Source: Phormidium ambiguum IAM M-71 (GTDB taxonomy: Bacteria > Cyanobacteriota > Cyanobacteriia > Cyanobacteriales > Aerosakkonemataceae). Taken from it: a DNA stretch of 64,000 nt. The translations under genes and the position numbers were made by a program. The stretch covers positions 304,688 to 368,687 of the forward strand of contig NZ_MRCE01000001.1 in the NCBI RefSeq assembly GCF_001904725.1, in the 5' to 3' direction. Position 1 is the first letter of the stretch. Each line of letters opens with the position of its first letter. The notes beneath the pieces are model-generated. The model saw nothing but the letters and a program-made list of their open reading frames with translations. It was not told where the DNA came from and made no database searches. Positions 45,727-54,719 of the stretch are shown one piece after another.

Positions 45727-47949
45727 TTAAGCCTCAATTACTACTCGTAAATTGCCGCGTTTTTTCGCCACTCGGCAAGAAGTTGTATTTCCCGATCGCT
45801 GAAATTCTAAATCCAATAAAGTTGAACCAACTTTAAGATTTTGCAGATACAAAGAAACAATGGATTCTGGTAAAGCTGGGTCAATAATTCGTAAACAATT
45901 ATTCGGTGCATCGGGAACTAAATTAATCATCATTTGGATTAATTGAAAAATGCTGCCAGTCGCCCAAGCTTGCGGCGAACAAGCGACAGGATAACGCACT
46001 GGATCGTTGTCGCCATCACGTTCGTAACCACAAAAAAGTTCTGGGGGACGTTGATAAGGTTGGGCTACAGTCATATCAATTAAACCTTGAAAAAGTTCCA
46101 ATGCTTGATCGGTTAAACCTAAACTTCTGATACCGACAGCAATTAAAGCATTATCATGAGGCCAAACAGAACCGATATGATAACCCATTGGATTGTAAGC
46201 AGGAGATAAACTACTTAATGTGCGAATTCCCCAGCCATTAAACATATCTGGGGCGCGTAATCTTTCGGCTACACTATAAGCTTTTTCGGGGTTAAGAATT
46301 CCCAAAGCTAAACAATGACCCGGATTAGAAGAAATGCTATCAACTTTATTACCATCACCATCTAAAGCTAAAGCACAAAATCCTTGATCTTCCACCCAAA
46401 AATCTCGATTAAATCGCATTTTTAAATCTCTTGCTTCATCTTGCCAACGATCGGCTAAATCCAAGCGTTTTTTCATTTTGGCAATTTCGGCTAATCGCAC
46501 TTTTGCGGAATAAACGTAAGCTTGAACTTCGCATAAAGCAATAGGAGGTTTGGCTAATTTGCCTTGGCGATCGACAATACAATCACCTGAATCTTTCCAA
46601 CCTTGATTTACTAAACCTCTTTGGGAACGAACAGCATAACGTAGATAGCCTGTTTCTTGCAAATTGCGATCGATCCAATCCATCGCCGCCAACGCATTAG
46701 GCCACAATTTTTCTAATGTATCTCGATCGGCTGTCCAAGAATAATATTCTGCATAAAGCATCAACCATAAAGGCGTAGCATCCACAGTTCCGTAATAAGG
46801 AGTATGGGGAACTTCTTGACAACGAGCCATTTCTCCAAAGCGTAATTCATGTAAAATTTTCCCTGGTTGTTCGTCACGCCAATCATCATCTACTTTGCCT
46901 TGATATTGAGCTAAAACTGTTAATGTTTCCCTGGCAATATCAGGATTTAACATTAATGTTTGGGAAGAAGCAATTATTGAATCGCGCCCAAATAGTGTGG
47001 AAAACCAAGGAACTCCCGCCGAAAGTGCGGTAAATTTTTCAAAAGATTGCCGCAGTAAATAAACATCTTGCTGTGCGCGATCGATCACCTGATTAAAGAT
47101 AGTTTTATCTAAAGTAATCCGAGTAGTTTGTTGCGCCCAATTTTGTTCTTCCATCAACTCAGCTGCTCTAGCTTGATTGAAAGTAACAGGCGCATCTAGT
47201 CGGGAAGTAGGGCGATTATTGGTGAACATTTGTAGCCGATAACCAAGTTTTTCTTTTTGATGCGACGCTAAAGTTAATTCCCAAACAGCTGTGTTACCTT
47301 TGAAGTAGTCTGGTTGGCGATCGTTAAATTGAATCCGCGATTCCATAATCACGCCATCCAAACCTTGATAAGCTAAAACTAATTCCCCAGTTTCTTCTTC
47401 AATTGGTTTATGATCTTTAACTGCTCGTAAAATTCGTCCCCGCTTTTCCCGATTAAAACCCCGGACTTCAAACAAATCCACAAAATCAGCATCAAAACTT
47501 AAGCTGAGTTGAAAATTCACTTCGTTAGTACTATAATTTGATATTTCAATAAAGGAAAACAACGCTCCATTCAACAATAATTCTCGGCGAATTCCCAAAG
47601 TCTCAGGTGGCAAATGATTAGCAATTTTGGGATTTGTACACAAAACTGAAAGAGAAAATCCTTTATTAGCAGTACTGTTGAGCAGAACTGGAGAATGCCC
47701 ATCTATTTGTAATTCTAAGCGACTGAGAAATCTAGTATCAGAGCAAAATAAGCCCATGCTAGCGTTAACATCACTTCTAAAACTAGAAGCAATATTACCC
47801 AGAGTATCTGTCACCAAAAATAAGTCATTATCTTTAATTGTCAGCGTAGGCTGTGGTTCTTCGTTGAGTACACAAGGCCATTCAACAATTGGCAATTCAT
47901 CAACACTAACAAAAGATCTGCCTTCTAGTTCGATCGCATCCATTTTCAT
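45727..47949 (-). CDS. Amylo-alpha-1,6-glucosidase / glycogen-debranching-type protein
   Basis: This ~740-residue protein has an N-terminal beta-sandwich (FLVTDTLGNIASSFRSDVN..FCSDTRFLS) of the bacterial/archaeal GDE N-terminal type. An (alpha/alpha)6 catalytic half contains AGVPWFSTLFGRDSIIASSQTL, YYGTVDATPLWLMLYAEYY, NQGWKDSGDCI and YHIGSVWPHDNALI. These acidic and aromatic motifs mark the amylo-alpha-1,6-glucosidase family. It hydrolyses alpha-1,6 branches or related glucosides. The start is uncertain between 47949 and 47943. It lies upstream of GH65-beta-PGM on the same strand, separated by a long repeat-bearing gap, suggesting a shared alpha-glucan or disaccharide salvage role. Confidence 0.85.
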   Translation of the reverse strand: MKMDAIELEGRSFVSVDELPIVEWPCVLNEEPQPTLTIKDNDLFLVTDTLGNIASSFRSDVNASMGLFCSDTRFLSRLELQIDGHSPVLLNSTANKGFSLSVLCTNPKIANHLPPETLGIRRELLLNGALFSFIEISNYSTNEVNFQLSLSFDADFVDLFEVRGFNREKRGRILRAVKDHKPIEEETGELVLAYQGLDGVIMESRIQFNDRQPDYFKGNTAVWELTLASHQKEKLGYRLQMFTNNRPTSRLDAPVTFNQARAAELMEEQNWAQQTTRITLDKTIFNQVIDRAQQDVYLLRQSFEKFTALSAGVPWFSTLFGRDSIIASSQTLMLNPDIARETLTVLAQYQGKVDDDWRDEQPGKILHELRFGEMARCQEVPHTPYYGTVDATPLWLMLYAEYYSWTADRDTLEKLWPNALAAMDWIDRNLQETGYLRYAVRSQRGLVNQGWKDSGDCIVDRQGKLAKPPIALCEVQAYVYSAKVRLAEIAKMKKRLDLADRWQDEARDLKMRFNRDFWVEDQGFCALALDGDGNKVDSISSNPGHCLALGILNPEKAYSVAERLRAPDMFNGWGIRTLSSLSPAYNPMGYHIGSVWPHDNALIAVGIRSLGLTDQALELFQGLIDMTVAQPYQRPPELFCGYERDGDNDPVRYPVACSPQAWATGSIFQLIQMMINLVPDAPNNCLRIIDPALPESIVSLYLQNLKVGSTLLDLEFQRSGNTTSCRVAKKRGNLRVVIEA

Positions 47950-48113
47950 AATCAAAAAATAAAAAAAGTCTCCATTACTGTATTCTAGAAACTAATTTCC
48001 CGTAATGCAGGTTCTAAGTTAAAATTAAATTATTAATAATTAGAAAGCGATTAAGATTAAATTAACAAATTTTGCGATCGACTAGAAAAATTTTACCTAA
48101 CTGAGCCAAAAAA

Positions 48114-48371
48114 ATGCCAGATTCATTAATGTACAGCGAAGATAACTTCGTAGTTTTAGAAACTAATCAACCAGAACAATTCCTCACTGCCGCCGAATTA
48201 CTAGAAAAACTAAAAAATATTCTGGCACAGCGACAGGATGATTTGCCCAGAGATTTACAAAAACTTTCGACTTTAGAAGCACAAGCCCAGCATTTACTCA
48301 ACACCTATTACGAATTTGACCCAAGCCCCGGAGAATATTTACAGTGGTACGCCGTGCGCCTGGAGAAATGA
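48114..48371 (+). CDS. CRR7-like small protein (NDH-1-associated), tentative
   Basis: The 85-residue product reads LMYSEDNFVVLETNQPEQFLTAAELLEKLKNIL and ends FDPSPGEYLQWYAVRLEK. I recall this pattern from proteins annotated chlororespiratory reduction 7 (CRR7, formerly DUF3571), an assembly or stability factor of plant chloroplast NDH with homologues in cyanobacteria. It is soluble and alpha/beta; no metal or catalytic motif is visible. The gene is divergent from the debranching-type gene and is followed immediately by a repeat module that reaches the next gene. The identification is from memory only. Confidence 0.6.
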   Translation: MPDSLMYSEDNFVVLETNQPEQFLTAAELLEKLKNILAQRQDDLPRDLQKLSTLEAQAQHLLNTYYEFDPSPGEYLQWYAVRLEK

Positions 48372-48461
48372 GCAGGGGAGCAGGGGAGCAGAGGAGAAAA
48401 GGGGAAAAGGGGAAAAGGGGAATTTTACCTTCTGCCTTCTGCCTTTCCCAGTCCCTAGTGC
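48372..48461. repeat. GA/CT-rich short-tandem-repeat module
   Basis: This 90-bp stretch fills the gap between two convergent genes. It has GGGGAGCA repeats, then GGGGAAAA units (three in tandem), an AATTTTA joint, and CTTCTGC heptamers followed by CCCAGTCCCTAG. Its reverse complement matches the composite inside the gene at 54798-55085 (GGCAGAAGG..TAAAA-TTCCCCTTTT). It is an inter-gene copy of the same cyanobacterial repeat family. Confidence 0.85.
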
Positions 48462-49007
48462 CTAGCTAACCGTAATCAAAAATAATTCAACCCGATTTTC
48501 TTCTGGTTGGTGTAATTTTGCTTTAATTCCTGGGCCAAAAAAACTCTCAATTTTTTCCAGTTGTTGTTCCCACACCTGTAACGGTAGTAACGGTGAGTCA
48601 AACTCTAGGACTAAAGTATAAGCACCGTTGACTTCTGTTTCCCTAAGTCCGGTAACTTGTGGTCTTTTTTCCTCTGTAGGGCTTAAACCAACTTGCCCCA
48701 AAGCCCGGTCTAAATGGGCATCCTGTCCATATTTATAACCAGTTAAGTCCTTACGCAGCTTGTTTTGTGTCTTTGTGGCTTGCTGGTTTCGCAGTTCCAG
48801 AATTTTTGGCTCAGTAGGTTGAGAAAAAGCTATGGGTTTTAGCTCAGAACCCTTAAGTGCCAGTCCTCCCAGCAACAGTGGAAATCCGTAAAAAAATCCT
48901 ACTAAATTTAATGTAGGATTATTGGCAAAATAAGCGATAAAACCTATCGCCGTTAAAATACTTCCCAAGCTGATTCCTAAAGTTGCCAATGAAGTTTGAC
49001 GTAACAT
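48462..49007 (-). CDS. DUF2854 family membrane protein
   Basis: This 181-residue protein has two N-terminal membrane helices (about 9-28 and 32-50; LATLGISLGSILTAIGFIAY and LNLVGFFYGFPLLLGGLAL). A cytoplasmic domain follows with RKDLTGYKYGQDAHLDRAL and a C-terminal beta sheet (ALxLEFDSPLLPLQVW). This is the DUF2854 pattern, conserved in cyanobacteria and plants and of unknown function. Its stop codon abuts the repeat module, suggesting the repeat trimmed the gap to its present size. Confidence 0.8.
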   Translation of the reverse strand: MLRQTSLATLGISLGSILTAIGFIAYFANNPTLNLVGFFYGFPLLLGGLALKGSELKPIAFSQPTEPKILELRNQQATKTQNKLRKDLTGYKYGQDAHLDRALGQVGLSPTEEKRPQVTGLRETEVNGAYTLVLEFDSPLLPLQVWEQQLEKIESFFGPGIKAKLHQPEENRVELFLITVS

Positions 49008-49186
49008 AGTGTTAGGTAGTTGAATTGGTAATTTTTATTATTCTCTATTGCGTAACTCAGGTTACAGTGATGTAACTCTTACCAAAGAGCTTACATATAA
49101 AAGCATTGATTTTTGGGAAATGGCAACAAGTCCTCAGCTTTTATCGTGATTCAGTATTTTTGATATTTTAATTACCCGAATTTCCT

Positions 49187-49444
49187 ATGAACCCTAGCGG
49201 AAACAGTCCCGAAACCCAAGAACGTAGCATCCTCGAACAAATTAACTCGCTTAAACGGGAGGATGAGACTCTTTATAACATATTGGCGGTAGATGTTTGG
49301 GCGCTGGCTAAAACTATGGACGAATTTCATCCCGGCTTTTGGGCTGCTTTCATGAAAAATCGGGAAAAAGCTTTAAAACGCTTTATTGCCGAAGCAGTCA
49401 AAAATAAGCCTACGGATGATGAAAGACCACCATTTCTGAGATAG
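49187..49444 (+). CDS. Conserved hypothetical small protein
   Basis: The 85-residue product has LEQINSLKREDETLYNILAVDVWALAKTMDEFHPGFW, then a basic helix KNREKALKRFI. No domain is recognised. It looks like a conserved cyanobacterial short protein. It is followed 49 bp downstream by another small helical protein in the same orientation. Confidence 0.6.
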   Translation: MNPSGNSPETQERSILEQINSLKREDETLYNILAVDVWALAKTMDEFHPGFWAAFMKNREKALKRFIAEAVKNKPTDDERPPFLR

Positions 49445-49493
49445 ACTTTAATTTATTATTTGATTAGCACTCTTGAATAGCACTAATTATAAG

Positions 49494-49679
49494 ATGATCG
49501 ACCCCCAGACCCTAAAAGAGCGCATCTCTGTGATTGAAAGTAAACGCGAAACCTTGTTGCGGCTTTTGGAGCAACCAGATTTAGGCACTCTTAGAATAGA
49601 TGTTAATCAAGCTCTAGAAGAGATAGACGACCTGATTGATGAATTTAAACGGACTTTTCCTGAATCAGAAACGAATTAA
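49494..49679 (+). CDS. Small helical hypothetical protein
   Basis: The ATG at 49494 gives 61 residues (a TTG at 49473 would add seven). It is fully charged and helical (RISVIESKRETLLRLLEQP; EIDDLIDEFKRTFPESETN), like a short coiled coil. No family is recognised and there is no clear Shine-Dalgarno. It overlaps the convergent regulator gene by 4 bp. Confidence 0.5.
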   Translation: MIDPQTLKERISVIESKRETLLRLLEQPDLGTLRIDVNQALEEIDDLIDEFKRTFPESETN

Positions 49680-50113
49680 CTGCTGATTTCCATCCTTAAG
49701 GCTGAGTCGCTAGTGGCCGAATCAGCCTTTTTTGCTAATTCTTTGACTAACTTGATTAGTTCTTTAGTGTCTGTTTCTTTGCTACAGAAGGCATCAAAAT
49801 TAGATTTTTGTTGTAGAGCGATCGCTTGCTTCTCTTCCATTGCTGAATAAGCAATAATTTTAGTCTGGGGGTTAATATTTTTAATATAGCTCGAAGCGCT
49901 CCACCCATCCATGATCGGCATATGCAGATCCAGAATAATCACATCTGGGCGATGAGACTCCACCATTTTGACTGCTTCTTTTCCATTACTGGCTAACCCA
50001 ACCAAATGGATATTTTTTTGGCCAGCCAATGCTAGTTTCAGGCTCAGACGAGTAAGTTCATGATCGTCGGCAACTAGAACACTGACACTCGATGAATTAT
50101 AGTATGACAACAT
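49676..50113 (-). CDS. Stand-alone CheY-like response regulator
   Basis: This 145-residue receiver domain has acidic pair D16-D17, phospho-acceptor D62 (VIILDLHMP), a conserved Ser/Thr switch region (IAYSAMEEKQA) and a Lys in AFCSKETD. There is no output domain, so it acts through protein contacts. No sensor kinase is adjacent; the ppk1 gene lies 343 bp upstream. Confidence 0.88.
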   Translation of the reverse strand: MLSYYNSSSVSVLVADDHELTRLSLKLALAGQKNIHLVGLASNGKEAVKMVESHRPDVIILDLHMPIMDGWSASSYIKNINPQTKIIAYSAMEEKQAIALQQKSNFDAFCSKETDTKELIKLVKELAKKADSATSDSALRMEISS

Positions 50114-50456
50114 TTCCCCTCAAAAGTCTTTCAACAGATGGTGTATTATTCCACAAGTCTACGCTGATTAACGATTGATTTCCTCTACCATTTGATTGAA
50201 TCTACTTTATATAATTAATCGTTATTTTTGAAGTAATTGTAAAGTCGAAAAAATCCTTGTTATTGCCAGTGCGAGAGCCGAAAAACTAAGCTTTACGTGC
50301 CCTATTACAGCAATAAAGGATTATTTATAATAATCTTTTTTTTAGATTTTGCTCAAGAAATCAAATATTTCCAAATCAGTAAATTTAAGGAAATTAATAG
50401 GGGAAAACCCGGAGCGATCGACCTGGTTATCCCGTATTTTCACGTAAATTCTGGCT
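50114..50456. other. 343-bp gap between ppk1 and the regulator
   Basis: No reading frame, RNA gene or repeat is supported here. It is AT-rich and should contain the regulator's promoter on the minus strand. A short A/T tract near 50324-50345 is the only notable compositional feature. Confidence 0.4.
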
Positions 50457-52592
50457 TTAACTCCCTGAATTGCTAGCTATTTCCATTAAAGTTTTTTGGG
50501 CGCTTTGCTCTTGGTGATTATCGGCGGGACGGCGTTGAATATAACTGCCATCAGACTGTAATTCCCAAGCTTGACGATTATCTGATAGCAGAATTCCTAA
50601 AATTTCCTGCAAATCTTTAGAAAGATTTAAGTCTTCTACTGGGGTAACAGCTTCCACCCTGCGATTTAGGTTACGACTCATCCAGTCAGCGCTACCAATA
50701 TAAACTTCTTCCTGACCAGCATTTTGGAAATAAAAAATGCGGGAATGTTCTAAGAACCTACCCACAATACTAATTACACGAATATTTTCGCTGACATCTG
50801 GGAGACCTGGACGCAGACAACAAATTCCGCGAATAATTAAATCAATTTCCACGCCAGCGCGGGAAGCTTCGTAGAGTTTAGCAATAATTTGCGGGTCTAC
50901 TAAAGCATTCATTTTGGCGACAATGCGACCAGAAAGACCATTTTGGCAGTGTTCTATTTCCCTGTGGATTAAGGCGATCATGCGATCGCGCAAATTCACA
51001 GGCGCAACCAACAACTTTCGATACGACCTCTGACGCGAATAACCAGTCAAATAATTAAACAAATCCGTCAAATCCGCACCTAACTCTTCCCGACAACTCA
51101 ACAAACCCAAATCCGTATATAAACCCGCCGTCTTCGGATTATAATTACCCGTTCCAATATGAACATAACGGCGAATATGATTCTCTTCCCGACGCACCAC
51201 CAACACTACTTTTGTATGAGTTTTTAACCCCACCAAACCATAAACAACATGAACACCCGCTTGCTCTAACTTTTTAGCCCAAAGAATGTTATTCTCCTCA
51301 TCAAAACGAGCCTTAAGTTCCACCAAAACCGCCACTTGTTTACCATTTTCCGCCGCCGCAATTAAAGCCTGAACAATTGGTGAATCGCCCGAAGTTCGAT
51401 AAAGCGTCATTTTAATCGCCAAAACATTCGGATCGTGCGCCGCTTGCGTAATAAAATACTGTACCGTAGCTGCAAACGATTGATAAGGATGATGAACCAA
51501 TAAATCCCGTTGTGAAATTAAATTAAAAATATTTTCCCCATCCTCTTCAATTTCAGCAATTCGCCGAAAACGTAGAGGTACAACAGGTGTCCAAGAAGGG
51601 TCTTTTAACTCAGGTAATGGTAATTGCATAAAAGACATTAAATCCCGCAATCCCATTAACCCATCTACCGCATAAACATCATTTTCACTCAAAGACAATT
51701 CCTGCACCAATGTATGTCGCACCCAATCCGAAGCAGTAGCGTCAATTTCCAAACGTACTGCCGAACCACCAATACGACGCTTGCGGAGTTCCTGCTCAAT
51801 TGCTAATAACAAATCATCCGCTTCATCCTCTTGTAAAGACAAGTCCGCGTTTCTGGTAATACGGAAAGGATAACATTCTTGCACATTCATTCCTGGGAAC
51901 AAAGAAGCCAAATTATGAGCAATTACCTGTTCCAAAGGTACACCCATCCACACGAAGGAGTTGACTTCGATTTTTTCCCTTAATTGTTCCGGTAACACCA
52001 CAAATCGCGGCAACATTTGTGGTACTTTTACCCGAGCAAAAAATTCCTCTTTATTTTCCGGATCTTGAATAACTACAGCCAAATTTAAACTGAGATTGGA
52101 AATGTGCGGAAAAGGATGTCCGGGATCGACAGCTAAAGGCGTAAGTACTGGAAAAATTTGCTCATCAAAGTAGTTTTGTAAAAAAATTCTTTGTTCCTGG
52201 TTTAAATCTACATAATCCAAAATATGTATGCCATGTTTGGCTAACAAAGGACGCAATTCTTGTTCAAAATGATGATGCTGAAGTTCAACTAAAGGACGCA
52301 ACCTTTGGCTAATAGCTGTTAATTGTTCTTGGGTAGTCCTGCCATCAGGACTAAGGCGAGTTACTTTGGCTTCTAATTGCTCGCGTAAAGCAGCAATTCT
52401 CACCATGAAAAACTCATCCAAATTAGAGCTAAAAATCGCCAAAAACTTCAATCTTTCAATTAAAGGGGTTCTTTCGTCAAGCCCTTCATACAACACTCGG
52501 TAATTAAACTCCAACCAACTGAGTTCCCGATTTAAATAGTATTGCGGATCTGTAAGATTGATTTCTGTTGTCGTCTTTTTGGTTTTAGCCAT
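50457..52592 (-). CDS. ppk1: Polyphosphate kinase 1
   Basis: PPK1 reversibly makes polyphosphate from ATP. The 711-residue protein starts with YYLNRELSWLEFNYRVL and carries PVLTPLAVDPGHPFPHI and HHPYQSF. The active-site His lies in RRYVHIGTGNYNPKTAGLY, and the second His in FLEHSRIFYF with GSADWMSRNLNRRVE. The length is normal. In cyanobacteria polyP stores phosphate and energy. No phosphate-regulon genes or ppx are adjacent. Confidence 0.96.
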   Translation of the reverse strand: MAKTKKTTTEINLTDPQYYLNRELSWLEFNYRVLYEGLDERTPLIERLKFLAIFSSNLDEFFMVRIAALREQLEAKVTRLSPDGRTTQEQLTAISQRLRPLVELQHHHFEQELRPLLAKHGIHILDYVDLNQEQRIFLQNYFDEQIFPVLTPLAVDPGHPFPHISNLSLNLAVVIQDPENKEEFFARVKVPQMLPRFVVLPEQLREKIEVNSFVWMGVPLEQVIAHNLASLFPGMNVQECYPFRITRNADLSLQEDEADDLLLAIEQELRKRRIGGSAVRLEIDATASDWVRHTLVQELSLSENDVYAVDGLMGLRDLMSFMQLPLPELKDPSWTPVVPLRFRRIAEIEEDGENIFNLISQRDLLVHHPYQSFAATVQYFITQAAHDPNVLAIKMTLYRTSGDSPIVQALIAAAENGKQVAVLVELKARFDEENNILWAKKLEQAGVHVVYGLVGLKTHTKVVLVVRREENHIRRYVHIGTGNYNPKTAGLYTDLGLLSCREELGADLTDLFNYLTGYSRQRSYRKLLVAPVNLRDRMIALIHREIEHCQNGLSGRIVAKMNALVDPQIIAKLYEASRAGVEIDLIIRGICCLRPGLPDVSENIRVISIVGRFLEHSRIFYFQNAGQEEVYIGSADWMSRNLNRRVEAVTPVEDLNLSKDLQEILGILLSDNRQAWELQSDGSYIQRRPADNHQEQSAQKTLMEIASNSGS

Positions 52593-52853
52593 AACAAGAG
52601 CGGAAAAATTAGGTATGGGGTAATGAGTACTAAGTTAATAGTAGTTACCTTTGGTAACAGCGAATTATGAACTACTAACTTTAAATGCTAAATCGTGGGA
52701 ATTGGAAACTAAACACTTTTGCCCGTACTCCTTGGTTAAAGGTAGATTAACTGTAATAGGTTAGGCAAAGGTTAAAAGAAAAATGCTCCAGGGTAAAGTA
52801 AAAAACTGAACCCCTTGTGCCATCTATGTAGTACTCACTACTTGAATAAGATT

Positions 52854-53066
52854 CTAATTACCAAAGACATCATCTTCTTTGCCAATCCACCATTCACCCA
52901 AGTTCATTAAATCTTGATGAATGTCAGCAAGTCTCTGAGCATATACTTCTGGGGAAAGTTCTGCGCGACTTTCTTCTAATTTTTTTAATCGCAGTTGTAC
53001 CAACAGCCAGGATTTAGAAATACTGTCTGTGGTTTCTAGATATTGTGCGAGTTCTTGACTATCCAT
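52854..53066 (-). CDS. Small conserved hypothetical protein downstream of sodB
   Basis: The ATG at 53066 gives 70 residues (MDSQELAQYLETTDSIS...). The in-frame extension to 53135 would run through the sodB terminator and is rejected. It is helical with a charged middle (VQLRLKKLEESRAELSPEVYAQ) and ends GEWWIGKEDDVFGN. No family is recognised. It is transcribed separately from sodB, given the intervening terminator. Confidence 0.6.
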   Translation of the reverse strand: MDSQELAQYLETTDSISKSWLLVQLRLKKLEESRAELSPEVYAQRLADIHQDLMNLGEWWIGKEDDVFGN

Positions 53067-53103
53067 AGTTATTGATATTGAAGTTAAAACCTGCCTATCA
53101 AAA

Positions 53104-53131
53104 GACAGCCACGTTTTGATTCGTGGCTGTC
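53104..53131 (-). terminator. sodB terminator
   Basis: A perfect 10-bp stem, GACAGCCACG (53104-53113) with CGTGGCTGTC (53122-53131), has an 8-nt loop. On the minus strand it is followed by TTTT. It sits 28 bp after the sodB stop. Confidence 0.9.
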
Positions 53132-53158
53132 CCAATTTATATTGTACTGAGAAGCTAA

Positions 53159-53755
53159 TTAGGAAGCTTTGGAGAAGTTCTCGGCTGCAAAATCCCAGTT
53201 AACTAAGTTATCGAGGAAAGTAGCAATAAAGTCAGGACGTTTGTTTTGATAATCCAGATAGTAAGCGTGTTCCCAAACATCTAGAGTCAGCAGCGGGGTT
53301 TGTCCGTGAACTACTGGGTTTTCTGCGTTGGGGGTTTTGGTTACTTTCAGTGTACCGTTGTCAACTACTAACCAAGCCCAGCCGCTACCAAATTGAGTAG
53401 CCGCAGCATTCTTGAATTCTTCTTTGAATTTATCGAAACTGCCGAAGTCTGCGTTGATTTTGTCGGCTAATGCACCGCTAGGAGTACCGCCGCCACCTGG
53501 TTTCATGGATTGCCAGAAGAAGTTGTGGTTCCATACTTGTCCAGCGTTGTTGAAAATGGGGGTTTTGCCTTCTTTGAAAGAGGTAACAACGATCTCTTCC
53601 AAGGGTTTGTCAGCTAATTCGGTGCCTTCGATTAATTTGTTGAGGTTAGTAACGTAAGCGGCGTGGTGTTTGCCATAGTGGAAGGAAAAGGTGTTTGCCG
53701 ACATATATGGCTCTAGGGCATTATCGGCGTAAGGTAAAGCAATCTGATAACCCAT
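53159..53755 (-). CDS. sodB: Superoxide dismutase, Fe type
   Basis: The enzyme dismutates superoxide in the cytosol. The 198-residue protein has the metal ligands in [10 protein letters not shown] (His27 region), [13 protein letters not shown] (second His) and [11 protein letters not shown] (Asp and His). The Gln in NAGQVWNH matches the Fe-type position. FGSGWAWLV is the conserved dimer and active-site block. No signal peptide is present. An AGAGGA Shine-Dalgarno precedes the start, and a strong terminator follows. Confidence 0.96.
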   Translation of the reverse strand: MGYQIALPYADNALEPYMSANTFSFHYGKHHAAYVTNLNKLIEGTELADKPLEEIVVTSFKEGKTPIFNNAGQVWNHNFFWQSMKPGGGGTPSGALADKINADFGSFDKFKEEFKNAAATQFGSGWAWLVVDNGTLKVTKTPNAENPVVHGQTPLLTLDVWEHAYYLDYQNKRPDFIATFLDNLVNWDFAAENFSKAS

Positions 53756-54033
53756 TGTGTTCTGTCCTCTCTTTTAGATTTTGGTTTCTGAGCTAGTACA
53801 ACAAACTCAGATTCAACCCAAACTTATGATAGAACTTTATATCAAAAGTCGAAAGAGGGTATTAGGGGAGATGGGGGGATGGAATTGTCTGGTAAAGGGT
53901 TTGGCAGATCTTATGGGGGATAAATACTCAAAATTTTCTGGAAGTTTTCTGTCTTTCTTTTCGGATAGACTATGTTGACAATTAGCAGATAGCATGGTTG
54001 CTGAATCCCCTTTTGCTTTGGATTTTATAAAAT

Positions 54034-54717
54034 ATGGCTCCTGAAACATCACCTCCTGAAAATACTGCTTCTGATTTTGTGTCTGCGCCGATTAGAGTGT
54101 TGATTGTGGAAGACGATCCGATGATGCTGTTAGGGTTGGAGCAGTCGTTGGCTGATCATCCCCAGGTTAATTTGGTGGGACAAGCTGAGGATGGTTATTT
54201 AGGGGTACAAGAGGCGATTAAACTTAAGCCTGATGTGGTGGTGATGGATATTGGATTGCCACGACTTGATGGTATTGCGGCGACGCAACAGATTAAGGCG
54301 GCTTTGCCGGAGGTGCGTGTGGTGATGTTGACTTCCCATACGACGGAAACTGAGGTGATTGCGGCGCTTTCGAGTGGTGCGGATGCTTATTGTATTAAGG
54401 GTGCGAGTGTGGAGCAGTTGTTAACTGCGATCGCAGCTGCGATCGAAGGTGCTACTTACCTCGATCCGCAAATTGCTCGCAAAGTCATTGAACATCTGAA
54501 ACCGCCTTCTCCGAAGGGAAATTTAGCTAATTTATCCCAACGAGAATTAGAAGTCCTGAAATTAATGGTAGAGGGCTATAGCAATCCTGAAATTGCGGAG
54601 GCTCTGTATCTTAGCCCGAATACGGTCAAAACTCATGTTCGTGGCATAATGAACAAGCTGTCGGTTGACGATCGCGTTCAGGCGGCTGTTGTAGCTCTAC
54701 GTACAGGAATTGTCTGA
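54034..54717 (+). CDS. NarL/FixJ-family response regulator (LuxR-type HTH)
   Basis: The 227-residue product has a receiver domain with acidic D27-D28 and phospho-acceptor D72 (VVVMDIGLP), and a K in AYCIKGAS. The C-terminal LuxR HTH (about 165-227) contains LSQRELEVLKLMVEGYSNPEIAE and LSPNTVKTHVRGIMNKL. It controls transcription on phosphorylation by an unlinked kinase. Its stop is 2 bp from the ATG of a two-partner-secretion transporter gene, so the pair is translationally coupled and it may control cell-surface protein export. Confidence 0.93.
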   Translation: MAPETSPPENTASDFVSAPIRVLIVEDDPMMLLGLEQSLADHPQVNLVGQAEDGYLGVQEAIKLKPDVVVMDIGLPRLDGIAATQQIKAALPEVRVVMLTSHTTETEVIAALSSGADAYCIKGASVEQLLTAIAAAIEGATYLDPQIARKVIEHLKPPSPKGNLANLSQRELEVLKLMVEGYSNPEIAEALYLSPNTVKTHVRGIMNKLSVDDRVQAAVVALRTGIV

Positions 54718-54719
54718 TT

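Noticed and set aside
53781..53978. Small plus-strand frame between sodB and the LuxR-type regulator
   Set aside because: No recognisable pattern, no ribosome-binding site and a competing minus-strand frame; treated as the control region of the two flanking genes.
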